From: Alphaproteobacteria bacterium
GTDB lineage: Bacteria; Pseudomonadota; Alphaproteobacteria; UBA8366; GCA-2717185
Assembly (NCBI GenBank): GCA_012103325.1
Contig: WLWY01000007.1
Location: 124,001 to 188,000, forward strand
Length of the DNA stretch: 64,000 bases
Direction of reading: 5' to 3'
The position numbers and the translations under genes were made by a program. Numbering within the stretch: position 1 is the first letter of the stretch; every line of letters begins with the position of its first letter. Positions 36,390 to 45,135 of the stretch are shown in pieces. The notes under the pieces were generated by a model. The model was not told where the DNA came from. It searched no databases and saw nothing but the letters and a program-made list of their open reading frames with translations.

Positions 36390-36403
36390 TTGATGCAAAT
36401 CAT
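36390..36403 (-). promoter_or_regulatory. FNR/FixK-type box upstream of the stress protein gene
   Basis: TTGATGCAAATCAT matches TTGAT-N4-ATCAA with one mismatch. The 17-mer TTGATGCAAATCATACG recurs exactly at 37723. It is centred about 66 bases upstream of the ATG at 36330. A class II position (-41.5) would put the transcript start near 36355. The rest of the 277-base gap (36331-36607) shows no ORF. Confidence 0.6.
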
Positions 36404-36607
36404 ACGGCGGAAAGGACTAGGTGCTTATGGTTGTTCAAAAGTCACTCTACTTTTCCCGGTCAAGTCCAATATAATTGAGAGTAATTCGTGGAGGGTCGCT
36501 TCCCGGTCGCCCCATTGCCAGTGGCTCGATCTCGTTTTTTCTTCCTGCACTTCGCTGTTAAGGCATTCGAGCCTAGTTCGCGCGTCCCGTAACGGGTCGG
36601 CTCAGAG

Positions 36608-36913
36608 TCAATCCTGTTGCACATCCTTTCGCGACAGCCCGCCGAGTTTGGTGGGCGGCGAATGCTCGGTATCGAACCCTCCCGTAAGGGATTCGAGCGC
36701 TCGTAAGACCCGGCCAAGCATCGACGATTCCCCTCCGGTCATGCCTTCCTCTTCGGCGACCGCCAACTCGCTGGCGTCATATTCCCAGCGCCGGAGGAGT
36801 TCGATTTTCTGTTCGTCACTCAGACTAGGATGCGTCAATACCGCTTCCGGTATGGAAAACACGGCGCTCGGATCCAGTTTCGCTGCCTCGAAATCTATCG
36901 GATCGTCGGTCAT
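36608..36913 (-). CDS. Small acidic hypothetical protein
   Basis: The 101-residue protein has no membrane segment or recognisable catalytic motif. A helical middle (LTHPSLSDEQKIELLRRWEY, about 26-45, then DASELAVAEEEGM) resembles short conserved proteins found beside ferritin-like genes. GGAGG is seven to eight bases before the ATG, so translation is convincing. It starts 15 bases after the ferritin-like gene and is probably the third gene of that operon. Function unknown. Confidence 0.75.
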   Translation of the reverse strand: MTDDPIDFEAAKLDPSAVFSIPEAVLTHPSLSDEQKIELLRRWEYDASELAVAEEEGMTGGESSMLGRVLRALESLTGGFDTEHSPPTKLGGLSRKDVQQD

Positions 36914-36928
36914 AGTGGTATCGCCTCC

Positions 36929-37330
36929 TTATTCTGCTCCTCGGCCTTGTCGCGCAAGGCAGCGTCGGAAAGCGGGCAAGTGGCGATTTTGCGATGCGTC
37001 CTGCAAATTCAGCAAAACGTCGCGGACCATGGGGTCTTCGACCGCCTTTAGCAATCGATCGTACATTGCGGCATTCTCGATCTCGCGAGCGATGGCGGCT
37101 TCGATCGAAGCCGGCGCTTCGATCTTGCCGGGCCATTCGTCACATGGCGGTTCCAAGCCGAGGTGTTCGAATTGGCGTAACAACGCAGAGGCGTGCCGGT
37201 CTTCCGCTTCGACGATATTGATGAAAGGACGGATCGGTCCGAATTTCTCGATGACCTTACGGTAGGTCGCCCGCGCCTTGTACTCGTCTTCGAGTGCTTC
37301 TCTCAGCGCTGTGACGGTTTCGTCAGTCAC
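36929..37330 (-). CDS. Ferritin-like (rubrerythrin-type) domain protein
   Basis: The 133-residue four-helix protein has EDEYKARATYRKVIEKFG (about 13-30), NIVEAEDRHASALLRQFEHL (about 37-56, E-x-x-H), AIAREIENAAMYDRLL (about 77) and a last helix with NRHLPAF. This order fits a diiron ferritin-like fold, though the last helix has Asp/His spacing less perfect than rubrerythrin. I start at the GTG at 37330, which overlaps the upstream stop (GTGACTGA). It is coupled to the EncFtn gene and likely handles iron or peroxide. Confidence 0.82.
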   Translation of the reverse strand: MTDETVTALREALEDEYKARATYRKVIEKFGPIRPFINIVEAEDRHASALLRQFEHLGLEPPCDEWPGKIEAPASIEAAIAREIENAAMYDRLLKAVEDPMVRDVLLNLQDASQNRHLPAFRRCLARQGRGAE

Positions 37331-37640
37331 CGGATTTTCCCGTTGCCTCGAGTTCGCTTGCGGCAATGTCGCCGTCTGAGAACAAATACTCCTTGAGTTC
37401 TTTATCGAAGTCATCGCTTTGACGGCGCAGCCATTCGAGGATCATCGATGCATGTTCGATTTCTTCGCGCATATTATGAAGTAAAATCGCCTTGAGTGCC
37501 GGATCATCGCAATCGTCGGCGCGTTGTCGGTACCAATCCGTTGCTTCCAGTTCCTCCATCAACGAGACGATGGCCTGATGCATCGCGATCGTTTGCTTGC
37601 TGAGGCGCTCACGGGGAGCGTGTAATCCTTCACTCGACAT
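37323..37640 (-). CDS. EncFtn-type ferritin (encapsulated ferritin-like), lacking a cargo tag
   Basis: The 105-residue protein aligns with the Rhodospirillum rubrum EncFtn pattern. VSLMEELEATDWYRQR gives Glu29, Glu30, Glu32 and Trp36, and HNMREEIEHASMILEWLRR gives Glu60 and His63. These correspond to the known ferroxidase (Glu, Glu, His) and entry-site residues of that family, shifted by two. EncFtn oxidises iron in a ring decamer. The usual C-terminal encapsulin targeting peptide (GSLGIGGLRR-like) is missing, and no encapsulin gene is adjacent. It heads a three-gene operon; GGAG precedes the ATG at 37640. Confidence 0.85.
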   Translation of the reverse strand: MSSEGLHAPRERLSKQTIAMHQAIVSLMEELEATDWYRQRADDCDDPALKAILLHNMREEIEHASMILEWLRRQSDDFDKELKEYLFSDGDIAASELEATGKSGD

Positions 37641-37722
37641 TCTTTTCTCCTCTGCCAAATTCTTTTGTCGCATGGCGTGTTTATGTCGTGATTACCTTTA
37701 TGCTGCCGCTTTGCACCTGACA

Positions 37723-37736
37723 TTGATGCAAATCAT
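37723..37736. promoter_or_regulatory. FNR/FixK-type box upstream of the EncFtn operon
   Basis: TTGATGCAAATCAT is identical to the box at 36390, including the following ACG. It is centred about 89 bases upstream of the EncFtn ATG (minus strand) and about 76 bases upstream of the symporter ATG (plus strand), so it could serve either or both. Confidence 0.55.
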
Positions 37737-37805
37737 ACGAGGCCCCCGAGAGGGCGCCTAAGTTTGTCGCGACGGAGATCCTTGAAAAGGGGCGAACGAA
37801 CCGAA

Positions 37806-39143
37806 ATGGGTTCAAGGGAGCAATGGGGGTCGCGTCAGGGTTTCGTGCTGGCGACCATTGGCGCGGCAGTGGGCCTTGGCAACATCTGGCGTTTCTCCTA
37901 TGTGGCCGGGGAGAACGGCGGCGCAGTCTTTTTGTTTCTCTACCTGATATGCATTGCATTGGTCGGGTTGCCGCTGGTGATCGCCGAACTTTCCCTAGGC
38001 CGCCGCGCGCAAGGAGATGCGGTGGCGGCCTTTGAATTCGCAGACAACGGAACCCCGTGGCGCCGGCTCGGCTGGATCAGTGTCGCTGCGGCGGTTCTGA
38101 TCCTCAGCTATTACGCCGTCATTGCCGGTTGGGCGCTGAAGTATTTTATCGGTGCCGCGTCAGGCAATCTGTGGACGACGGCGGGAGTGGGGTTCGGCGC
38201 TTTTTTTCAACAGTTTATTGCCGATCCGGGTGAACCTATCGGATGGCAGGCGGCCATGATCGCTGCAGCCATGTTCACCGTGGCCGGCGGCGTGCAACGC
38301 GGCATCGAGCGCATCAACCGTTGGCTCATGCCGGTGCTTGTCATCATCATAATGGGACTCGCCGCGTATGCTCTGTTTCTGCCCAATGCCGGTGCCGGGG
38401 TGCGTTTCCTGTTCGCGCCCGACTGGTCGGTATTGAGCGAGCCCGCGGTCTACATCGCCGCGCTGGGCCAGGCATTCTTCTCCCTTGGGATTGGCATGGC
38501 CATTTTCGTGACCTATGGCAGTTACATGCCGCGGACGTTCTCTCTTCCATCCTCGGCTGCCGCTATCGCCTTTGGTGACTCGTTGTTTGCCATTGTTGCC
38601 GGTCTTGCCATTTTCCCCGCCGTGTTTGCCTTCGGCGTCGACCCCACGGCGGGACCGGAACTGGCCTTTATCACCTTACCGCAGGTGTTTCTCGATATGC
38701 CTGGAGGCAGAGTGATCGGCGCCATATTCTTTGCGCTGCTTTCCATGGCGGCATTCACCTCGATGGTCGCGCTGATGGAGGTGCCGGTATCGGTGGCCGT
38801 GCATCGTTTGAAGTTGCGGCGGTGGACCGCCTCGGCTGCTGTCGGGGCTGTGGTATTCGCCGTCGGAATACCATCGGCCATGAGCTTCGGCATGCTGGCC
38901 CATATTCAGATCGGCCGGCACGGCATCCTCGACGCGATCGATGCCGGCGTCTCGAATTTCTTGCTGCCGATTAGCGGCGTATTGGTCGCGGTATTCGTCG
39001 GCTGGCGCTTAAAGCGGTCGGACTCTCTGCACGAGGCGGATCTCGCTGGAAGCCGTCTTGGCGATGCATGGCTCTGGCTGCTGCGTATCCTCGTGCCGAT
39101 TACCATACTCACCATTCTGTTGCAGTCGGCGAGCACGCTTTGA
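37806..39143 (+). CDS. Sodium-dependent neurotransmitter:sodium symporter (NSS) family transporter
   Basis: The 445-residue protein has the LeuT-type signature: FVLATIGAAVGLGNIWRFSYVAGENGGAVF (start of TM1, about residues 12-41) contains the unwound G-x-G-N-x-W-R-F sodium/substrate region. About 11-12 membrane helices follow, with NGGAVF and FFSLGIGMAIFVTYGSYM typical of TM2 and TM6. Bacterial NSS proteins import amino acids with Na+. The substrate is unknown. The ATG at 37806 is chosen over a TTG at 37764. It is divergent from the EncFtn operon. Confidence 0.93.
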   Translation: MGSREQWGSRQGFVLATIGAAVGLGNIWRFSYVAGENGGAVFLFLYLICIALVGLPLVIAELSLGRRAQGDAVAAFEFADNGTPWRRLGWISVAAAVLILSYYAVIAGWALKYFIGAASGNLWTTAGVGFGAFFQQFIADPGEPIGWQAAMIAAAMFTVAGGVQRGIERINRWLMPVLVIIIMGLAAYALFLPNAGAGVRFLFAPDWSVLSEPAVYIAALGQAFFSLGIGMAIFVTYGSYMPRTFSLPSSAAAIAFGDSLFAIVAGLAIFPAVFAFGVDPTAGPELAFITLPQVFLDMPGGRVIGAIFFALLSMAAFTSMVALMEVPVSVAVHRLKLRRWTASAAVGAVVFAVGIPSAMSFGMLAHIQIGRHGILDAIDAGVSNFLLPISGVLVAVFVGWRLKRSDSLHEADLAGSRLGDAWLWLLRILVPITILTILLQSASTL

Positions 39144-39154
39144 GGGTCTAAATA

Positions 39155-39949
39155 TTATTCGCCTGTCTTCGCCGACTGCCAGCGTTCTTCCATATTCTCG
39201 AGGCTGGCATCGGCGATATCTTTGCCATCCGCCGCATAGCTGTTCTCGACAGCGTGAAATCGCCGTTCGAATTTGGTGTTGGCGTGGCGCAATGCCGCCT
39301 CCGGGTCGATGCGCAGATGCCGCGCGACATTGACGACGCTGAACAGCACGTCGCCGATTTCGTCGGTCAGGCGGGCGGCGTCGCCATGGTCAATCTCCGC
39401 CTTCAGTTCGCCCAGCTCTTCGTCCAGCTTATCCAGCGCGCCGCCGACATCGGGCCACTCGAAGCCGACCCGTGCCGCGCGTTTGCCAATCTTCTCGCAG
39501 CGCATCAACGCTGGCATGGCGCTGGGCACCCCGTCGAGCACGCTTGGCCGGCGTCCCGACTGTTCTGCCTTCGTTGCGCGTTCCGCCGATTTGTGGGCTT
39601 CCCAGTTGGTTTTTTGCGCCGCCTCGTCGTCGAACGTTGTATCGCCGAAAACATGCGGATGGCGGCGCACCATCTTGTCGGCGATAGCGCCGGCAACCGC
39701 GTCGAAGTCGAATTGCCCGTCCTCTTCCGCCATGCGCGCGTGGAACACGACCTGCAGCAACAGGTCGCCCAGTTCTTCGCGCAGCCCCGCCATGTCCCCC
39801 TCGGAGATCGCGTCGGCGACCTCGTAGGCCTCCTCGATGGTATAGGGCGCGATGGTCGCGAAGGTCTGCTCCACGTCCCACGGACAGCCGGTTTCCGGGT
39901 CGCGAAGCTGCGCCATGATGTCGAGAAGGCGGGTCAGTTGAGCGGTCAT
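39155..39949 (-). CDS. mazG: Nucleoside triphosphate pyrophosphohydrolase MazG
   Basis: The 264-residue protein has two MazG domains. The N-terminal has DPETGCPWDVEQTFATIAPY, IEEAYEVADAI and GDLLLQVVFHARMAEE with the E-x-x-E/E-x-x-D metal ligands. The C-terminal half has ELGELKAEI and EIGDVLFSVVNVARHL. It hydrolyses NTPs (and possibly ppGpp) to NMP and PPi. The start at 39949 (MTAQLTRLLDIM) is preferred over 40018. It is convergent with the symporter gene, 11 bases apart. In related genomes mazG often follows hflX; here 7 kb intervene. Confidence 0.95.
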   Translation of the reverse strand: MTAQLTRLLDIMAQLRDPETGCPWDVEQTFATIAPYTIEEAYEVADAISEGDMAGLREELGDLLLQVVFHARMAEEDGQFDFDAVAGAIADKMVRRHPHVFGDTTFDDEAAQKTNWEAHKSAERATKAEQSGRRPSVLDGVPSAMPALMRCEKIGKRAARVGFEWPDVGGALDKLDEELGELKAEIDHGDAARLTDEIGDVLFSVVNVARHLRIDPEAALRHANTKFERRFHAVENSYAADGKDIADASLENMEERWQSAKTGE

Positions 39950-40099
39950 GATGGTGTCCTGTACTGCGGATGCCGGGCTCGCGAAGATATCACTGGCGAT
40001 GCTTCGATGGCCATTCACGAAACGGGTTTTGCGGGGAGCGTGACTCTACAGCGTCGATAACGCGATACTGTTGGCCCCATCACATCACAAGGGCAGCTT

Positions 40100-40930
40100 A
40101 TGAGTATGCAAAGCCGCTGGATTCACGAACTGAAATGGCCGGAGATCGCCGATTATCTGAAGCGTTCCGACATCGCGCTGATACCGGTCGGCGCGACGGA
40201 GCAGCATGGACCGCATCTGCCGCTCTACGTCGATACCGGCTGGGCCGTCGGTATGGCGGAGGGGGCGGCGGAGCGCGCCGATGCGCTGATCGCGCCGCCG
40301 ATGCATTACGGTTGGGGACCGCATCACATGGCTTATCCGGGCACGGTCACCTTGCGCGCCGATACGCTGGTGCAGGTCTGCATGGATATCGGGGAATCGC
40401 TGGTCTATCACGGCTTCAAGAAGCTTGTGTTTATCAATGGTAACCGGGCCGCGAACCTGCCGCCGATGGAAATGGCGGTATCGAAACTACGTTTCCAGAC
40501 CGGTGCCTTTGCAGCGGTTGCCGATGCCGGGCTGATGGCGAAGTCGGCCGTCCACGATGTCTGCGACGCGGCGGAAGGTGGGCTCGGCCATGCCGGTGAA
40601 TCCGAAACGGCATACACGCTGTATCGCAACCCCGAACTGGTTGACATGTCCTTGGCGGTGGATGCCGAGCACAAGCCGGGCCGCTTCACCCTGTCGCACA
40701 AACCGATGGAACCGCCTTTCGATGGGGACAGCGCCTATGTACCGCGCACCGATGGCGATATGCGCCGCTCGACGGAAGCGACGCAGGGCATCGCCGGCAG
40801 CGCGTCCCTGGCGACGCGCGAGAAGGGCGAGCGCATTCACCAAATCCTCAGCGACGCGTTGGTCGATTTCATCGAGACGCATGTCCGTCCTACAGTCGTA
40901 GAGTTGAAGGACGTGAAAATTCCGACGTAA
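40100..40930 (+). CDS. Creatininase family protein
   Basis: The 276-residue amidohydrolase has the family motifs. IPVGATEQHGPHLPLYVDTG (about 28-47) holds Glu, His and Asp metal ligands, APPMHYGWGPHHMAYPGTVTL is at about 74, KLVFINGNRAANLPPMEMAV at about 112 and GHAGESETAYTL at about 165. Members include creatinine amidohydrolase and enzymes that open cyclic amides in pterin or mycofactocin metabolism. The GGN-variant NGNRAAN lacks a second Gly seen in some members. Substrate unknown. The next gene (beta-propeller) is 30 bases on and probably in the same operon. Confidence 0.88.
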   Translation: MSMQSRWIHELKWPEIADYLKRSDIALIPVGATEQHGPHLPLYVDTGWAVGMAEGAAERADALIAPPMHYGWGPHHMAYPGTVTLRADTLVQVCMDIGESLVYHGFKKLVFINGNRAANLPPMEMAVSKLRFQTGAFAAVADAGLMAKSAVHDVCDAAEGGLGHAGESETAYTLYRNPELVDMSLAVDAEHKPGRFTLSHKPMEPPFDGDSAYVPRTDGDMRRSTEATQGIAGSASLATREKGERIHQILSDALVDFIETHVRPTVVELKDVKIPT

Positions 40931-41772
40931 GGTTCGGAAATAGAAATAGGGGAGGAAGACATGACGACGATTCTGGGCAGTGGCGAGTTTACCTATCGGG
41001 TCGAGATGGACTGGGCGAAGCTGCCGGATGGCTGGTCGTTCCAGGACGCGGCTGCGGTGGCCGTCGACGCCAATGACAACGTCTATGTCTTTAATCGCGG
41101 CGAACATCCCGTGATCGTTTTCGATCGCGAGGGCAATTTCCTGCGCTCCTGGGGCGAGGATATTTTCAGCCGGGCGCACGGGATTGAGGTCGGACCGGAT
41201 CAAACACTCTATTGCACCGACGACGGCGACCACACCGTGCGGCACTGCACCTTGGACGGCAAAGTGCTGATGACCTTGGGCATGGCGGGCAAGCCCGCGC
41301 CCTATATGTCTGGCGATCCGTTTCACCGTTGCACCCATACCGCCCAGTCGCCGCAGGGCGATATCTACGTCTCGGACGGCTACGGCAATTCGCGGGTGCA
41401 TAAATATTCGCCGGATGGGAAGCTGCTGTTCTCCTGGGGCGAGCCGGGCACGGACGAAGGCCAGTTCAATATCGCGCACAATATCTGCTGCGATGCGGAT
41501 GGCTGGGTCTATGTCGCCGACCGGGAAAACCACCGCGTCCAGGTCTTCGACGGCAACGGCAAGTACGAAGCACAATGGTTCAACATGCATCGCCCTTGCG
41601 GCCTCTGCATGGGGCACGGCACGGACCCCCTGATGTATGTCGGTGAACTGGGGCCGGGCATGAACGTCAACAAGGACGTGCCCAATCTCGGCCCGCGCGT
41701 GTCGGTGGTAACCCGCAAAGGCGAAACCCTGGCCCGCCTCGGCGACCTGCATCAAGGCACCGGCCCGGGCCA

Positions 41773-41780
41773 GTTCATGG
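41773..41780. repeat. Left target-site duplication of the IS66 element
   Basis: GTTCATGG, identical to 44202-44209. Eight-base duplications are characteristic of IS66. Confidence 0.92.
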
Positions 41781-41831
41781 GTGAGCGTCCGGTAAAGCAG
41801 CCCTGCCTATGATGACGTTGGACTGTTACGC

Positions 41832-43343
41832 TCAGGTTTGAGCGTAACGCCAGGGGAGCAGTTCGTCGATCCGATTGATTTTATGGTCGGCGATACAGGC
41901 TAGCGTGTCGGTTAGCCAGGCCTGCGGATCGACGCCATTGAGTTTTGCTGTCTCGATCAGCGTATAGGCGATGGCGGCTGATTTGCCGCCGGCCTCGGAC
42001 CCCATGAAGAGATAATTCTTCCGCCCCAGGGCGATGGGCCGCATGGATCGCTCTGCGGTATTGTTGTCGAGTTCAAGAAAGCCGTGATCTAGATATGGTC
42101 GCAGCTTCTTCATGCGGGTCAGGGCGTAGCGAATAGCACCGGCTAAGGGTGATTTGCCGGGTATCCGGGTCAATTGGGCATGCAGCCATGATTCCAGGTC
42201 GTCGAAGATTGGTTTTGATTGGCGCTGCCTGATCTTCACCCGTTGATCCGGCGATTGGCCCCGAACCTCCTTCTCGACGCCATAGAGTGTGGCGATACGT
42301 TTTATGGCTTCCTCGGCAATCGCCGATCCCTGAGCTTTGTGGATATCGACGAACTTGCGTCGGATATGGGCCATGCAGGCCACTTCCGTCACCTTGCCCG
42401 TGCGGTACAGGTCATTGAACCCCGCATAGCCATCGGCATGCATGAAGCCCGTGAAGTCCGCTAGATGTTCGCGCGGGCGAACGCCCTTCCTGTCGGACGA
42501 GAACTGATACCATGCGGCAGGATGCGCCTCTCCGGCCCAGGGTCGTTCATCGCGGACATAGGCCCAAAGCCGCGCGGTCCTGGTTTTACCGGAGCCTGGG
42601 GTCAGCATTTTTACCGGCGTATCATCGGCGAAGAGGGCCTGTCCCTTTAAAACATGGCGCGCGACGGCGTCCGCCAAAGGTTCCAACAGAGCCGTGGATT
42701 TGCCAACCCAATCGGCCAGGGTGGAGCGGTCCAGATCGATCCCCTCGCGCTGGAATATCTGACTTTGCCGGTACAAAGGCGAATGATCGGCGTACTTGTT
42801 GACCAGCACATGGGCCAGTAGGCCAGGACCGGGCCGCCCGTGCTCAATCGGCCGCGACGGCAGGGCTGCCTGATGGAACGTCTCACAGCAGGTGCAGGCC
42901 ATGCGCGGGCGAACAATCCGGTTCACGACAAAACGTCCGGGGACATATTCCAGTTCCTCGGTGACATCGTCGCCAAGCGTTTTGAGCGCACCGCCGCATT
43001 CCCCACAGGCATCGCCCGGCGACAGTGTTGTCTCGTTGCGTGGGAGATGACCGGGCAGCGGTTTACGTTTGGGCTTGTCTTTTGGCGCTGCAGATTGATC
43101 TGCATTTGCATCGTCTGACGCGGGCTCCTGCGCGGACGCCGCAATCTCTTCGTCTTCCAGCGTCAACGCCAGTTGATCCAGAGCCTCCGAGCGCGACCCG
43201 AAGCGATGCTGGCGCATCCCGGCCAATTGGTGTTGGAGCTTCTCGATCAACACCGCCTGTGACTTCACTTCCGACGCCAGCGATGCCACCAGACCTTTTA
43301 ATGCGGCAGGTTCATTCGGGAGGTTCTCAGCGTCGTCGAGCAT
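41832..43343 (-). CDS. tnpC: IS66 transposase TnpC
   Basis: The 503-residue DDE transposase has an N-terminal coiled coil (about 10-45), a zinc-finger region ([12 protein letters not shown] at about 117 and CTCCETF at about 150), and the catalytic triad seen as [23 protein letters not shown] and [10 protein letters not shown]. The C-terminal IS66 extension ([20 protein letters not shown]) is intact. Length is typical. The 72-base gap to tnpB is short. Confidence 0.97.
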   Translation of the reverse strand: MLDDAENLPNEPAALKGLVASLASEVKSQAVLIEKLQHQLAGMRQHRFGSRSEALDQLALTLEDEEIAASAQEPASDDANADQSAAPKDKPKRKPLPGHLPRNETTLSPGDACGECGGALKTLGDDVTEELEYVPGRFVVNRIVRPRMACTCCETFHQAALPSRPIEHGRPGPGLLAHVLVNKYADHSPLYRQSQIFQREGIDLDRSTLADWVGKSTALLEPLADAVARHVLKGQALFADDTPVKMLTPGSGKTRTARLWAYVRDERPWAGEAHPAAWYQFSSDRKGVRPREHLADFTGFMHADGYAGFNDLYRTGKVTEVACMAHIRRKFVDIHKAQGSAIAEEAIKRIATLYGVEKEVRGQSPDQRVKIRQRQSKPIFDDLESWLHAQLTRIPGKSPLAGAIRYALTRMKKLRPYLDHGFLELDNNTAERSMRPIALGRKNYLFMGSEAGGKSAAIAYTLIETAKLNGVDPQAWLTDTLACIADHKINRIDELLPWRYAQT

Positions 43344-43415
43344 GCCGGCAATCTATCAGCCGCCACCCCGCATGGGAATCCCCGGAAATTGACAACCCTT
43401 TGCTGTGAAACGACT

Positions 43416-43763
43416 TTACCCAGCCGTCAGGGGACGCCACGTTCGTTGTGGTATGCGCCAATCAATCCCTTCCAGCAGCATCGCCAATTGAGCCGGGGTC
43501 AGCGCAACCTTGCCCGCTTTCGCAGACGGCCAGACAAACCGTCCCTTCTCCAGACGCTTCGAGAACAGACATGCCCCTTGCCCGTCCCACCAGATCACCT
43601 TGATCAGATCGCCACGGCGACCCCGGAAGACGAACAGATGACCGCAATACGGCGCCGCCTTTAGAACCTTCTCTGTTTGCGCTGACAGCCCATTGAACCC
43701 CTTACGCATGTCCGTCACGCCGGCCGCAAGCCAAACCTTCGTGTTCGTGGGAACCGGGATCAT
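43416..43763 (-). CDS. tnpB: IS66 accessory protein TnpB
   Basis: The 115-residue protein begins [20 protein letters not shown] and contains [29 protein letters not shown] and GRFVWP, the invariant IS66 Orf2 pattern. The ATG at 43763 overlaps the tnpA stop (ATGA). It is required for transposition in studied IS66 elements, but its biochemical role is unclear. Confidence 0.96.
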   Translation of the reverse strand: MIPVPTNTKVWLAAGVTDMRKGFNGLSAQTEKVLKAAPYCGHLFVFRGRRGDLIKVIWWDGQGACLFSKRLEKGRFVWPSAKAGKVALTPAQLAMLLEGIDWRIPQRTWRPLTAG

Positions 43764-44137
43764 CCCGACAAGCACCGGAGCAGACGTACGAGCGCTTCGG
43801 GATCGTAAGGGCCGCTAATGCTCAAGCGATGACCTCCGGCAAGCGTGACCTCGATCTTGCCTTCGTCACCAACAGGGCGCTCGGCTTCGTGCTCGACGTG
43901 ACGCGCAATCTCAACCGGCAGGAAACAGGCGGCGTCATCGACCGTGTCACTTCCCGCAAACCGGGGATCTTTCAGCCAGTTGAAAACCTGATTGGCGTTC
44001 ACATTGTAGCGCCGTGCAACCTGTGAAACCGAAACGCCCGCAAACCGCGTCTGTGCGCAAATCATCCGCTTCTCGTCTGCACTCCAGCGCCGACGCTTGC
44101 CCCGCTTCGCCACATCCTGATCCCCGTTAGTGTCCAC
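43760..44137 (-). CDS. tnpA: IS66 accessory protein TnpA (helix-turn-helix)
   Basis: The 125-residue protein has an N-terminal HTH ([41 protein letters not shown]) as in transposase Orf1 proteins. A less conserved C-terminal half ends [20 protein letters not shown]. The first available start is a GTG at 44135-44137, inside a hairpin; a later start is possible. It is the first gene of the IS operon. Confidence 0.92.
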   Translation of the reverse strand: MDTNGDQDVAKRGKRRRWSADEKRMICAQTRFAGVSVSQVARRYNVNANQVFNWLKDPRFAGSDTVDDAACFLPVEIARHVEHEAERPVGDEGKIEVTLAGGHRLSISGPYDPEALVRLLRCLSG

Positions 44138-44156
44138 CTAAACAAGTGGACACTAA
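44127..44156 (-). promoter_or_regulatory. Hairpin over the tnpA start
   Basis: TTAGTGTCCAC (44127-44137) and GTGGACACTAA (44146-44156) form an 11-bp perfect stem with an 8-base loop, covering the GTG start of tnpA. It could limit transposase translation or block read-through from the host gene. Confidence 0.5.
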
Positions 44157-44377
44157 ACCTCACTTCTTCTGCACGGCAGAGCGGTCAGGCCGGACGCTTA
44201 CGTTCATGGCCCCGCATGGTCTCGCGGTCGACAGCCACGGCGATATCTATGTCGGCGAGGTCTCCTTCACCAATATGCGCAACATGGGCGATGAACCGCC
44301 GGCGGGGATGCAGACGCTGCGGAAACTGGTGCGGGTCGCGGGCTAGCTACGACTGCTGCACTTGTTCGCAGGCGTCC

Positions 44378-44401
44378 GGCCATGCCTGCGGGCAGGTGGC
44401 C
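44378..44401 (+). terminator. Hairpin after the interrupted propeller gene
   Basis: GGCCA-tg-CCTGC-gg-GCAGG-TGGCC pairs 10 bp, 32 bases past the stop. No U-run follows directly, so terminator function is tentative. Nothing else is evident in the 151-base gap to 44497. Confidence 0.4.
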
Positions 44402-44497
44402 TGAAGGCACAGTCTTTTGGCCTATGCGCGATGGACCCGCGTTCCACTAAAAACGGTGGCCCGAAGGCCGCCGCTATAGAACGACATTGATCGATGG

Positions 44498-45073
44498 TTA
44501 GGTGAATTTCCGGCGGCGCACCCGGGCGATACCCATGCCCAGCAATCCGACACTTAGCAAGGCAAGCGTCCCTGGTTCTGATACCGCGATGTTCCGTCCG
44601 ACTGAACCGATCGTGACAATTCCTGCTTGTGCGGCCACAAGTGTGGCTGCTTGAAGACCGACACTCTGTGTGTTTGGGGTGACATCGCAAGCAAAAGTTC
44701 CTTCGAGACACCAGAAATTGATGCCGGAACCAGTATCTGGGTTTTGAAACAATGCAAACCCGGCTCCATCAAAGTTGAACAGCAAGTCCGTCGCCGTCGC
44801 GGAAAAATTACCGCCGATTACCAAGACATTCGAATTATCCCCGCCAGATCCATCGCCTAAAAGATTGAACGTCGAAACACCATCATCCAAAACCAGGTTC
44901 CAATCGCTGATATTCCCGTTGCCAAGAATGCCGATTGTGCCATCAGTTGAAATGGTTCCGGTTACACCGCCAATACCAATTGTTTGATCGACGTTATATA
45001 GAATTGCCTGCGCCGTTGTCGCCGAAAGCGCGATACTCATAATGGCGAATATGGCCATTGCAAATTTGCGCAT
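44498..45073 (-). CDS. PEP-CTERM sorting-signal protein
   Basis: The 191-residue secreted protein has an N-terminal signal peptide (about 1-23, MRKFAMAIFAIMSIALSATT, cleavage near AQA) and a Gly/Asn/Thr-rich middle without recognised domains. It ends in a classic PEP-CTERM tail, VSEPGTLALLSVGLLGMGIA followed by RVRRRK. Such proteins are processed by exosortase (EpsH/XrtA) and linked to exopolysaccharide or biofilm. No exosortase gene is in the window. A sigma-54-type promoter candidate lies 63-78 bases upstream, and GGGG precedes the ATG. Confidence 0.9.
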   Translation of the reverse strand: MRKFAMAIFAIMSIALSATTAQAILYNVDQTIGIGGVTGTISTDGTIGILGNGNISDWNLVLDDGVSTFNLLGDGSGGDNSNVLVIGGNFSATATDLLFNFDGAGFALFQNPDTGSGINFWCLEGTFACDVTPNTQSVGLQAATLVAAQAGIVTIGSVGRNIAVSEPGTLALLSVGLLGMGIARVRRRKFT

Positions 45074-45135
45074 GATTATCCCCTGTCGGAATTCTTTACA
45101 ATTTACCCTTAAAAGGTGCCTCTGGGATGAATTTA

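Larger units (their letters stand above)
41781..44201 (-). mobile_element. Complete IS66-family insertion sequence
   Basis: The element is 2421 bp with terminal inverted repeats GTGAGCGTCCGG (left) and GTAAGCGTCCGG (right, read inward), 11 of 12 identical, and an 8-bp target duplication. It carries the full tnpA-tnpB-tnpC set on the minus strand with no frameshift, so it is probably active. A hairpin GTTACGCTCA-ggtt-TGAGCGTAAC (41825-41848) overlaps the tnpC stop, and another overlaps the tnpA start. Its sole passenger genes are the transposition genes. Confidence 0.95.
40961..44346 (+). pseudogene. NHL-repeat/six-bladed beta-propeller gene interrupted by IS66
   Basis: The 5' part (40961-41780) and 3' part (44210-44346) join exactly in frame once the IS and one target copy are removed, giving 318 residues: ...GPGQFM|APHGLAVDSHGD.... 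The propeller carries repeated blades such as AVAVDANDNVYVFNRGEHPV, IYVSDGYGNSRVHKYSPDG and WVYVADRENHRVQVFDGNG. It resembles peptidylglycine alpha-amidating-lyase-like NHL proteins that act as lyases or binding scaffolds. The left fragment now ends after seven IS-encoded codons past the target site at 41812; the right fragment lacks its own start. Disruption looks recent because no other damage is visible. Confidence 0.92.
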
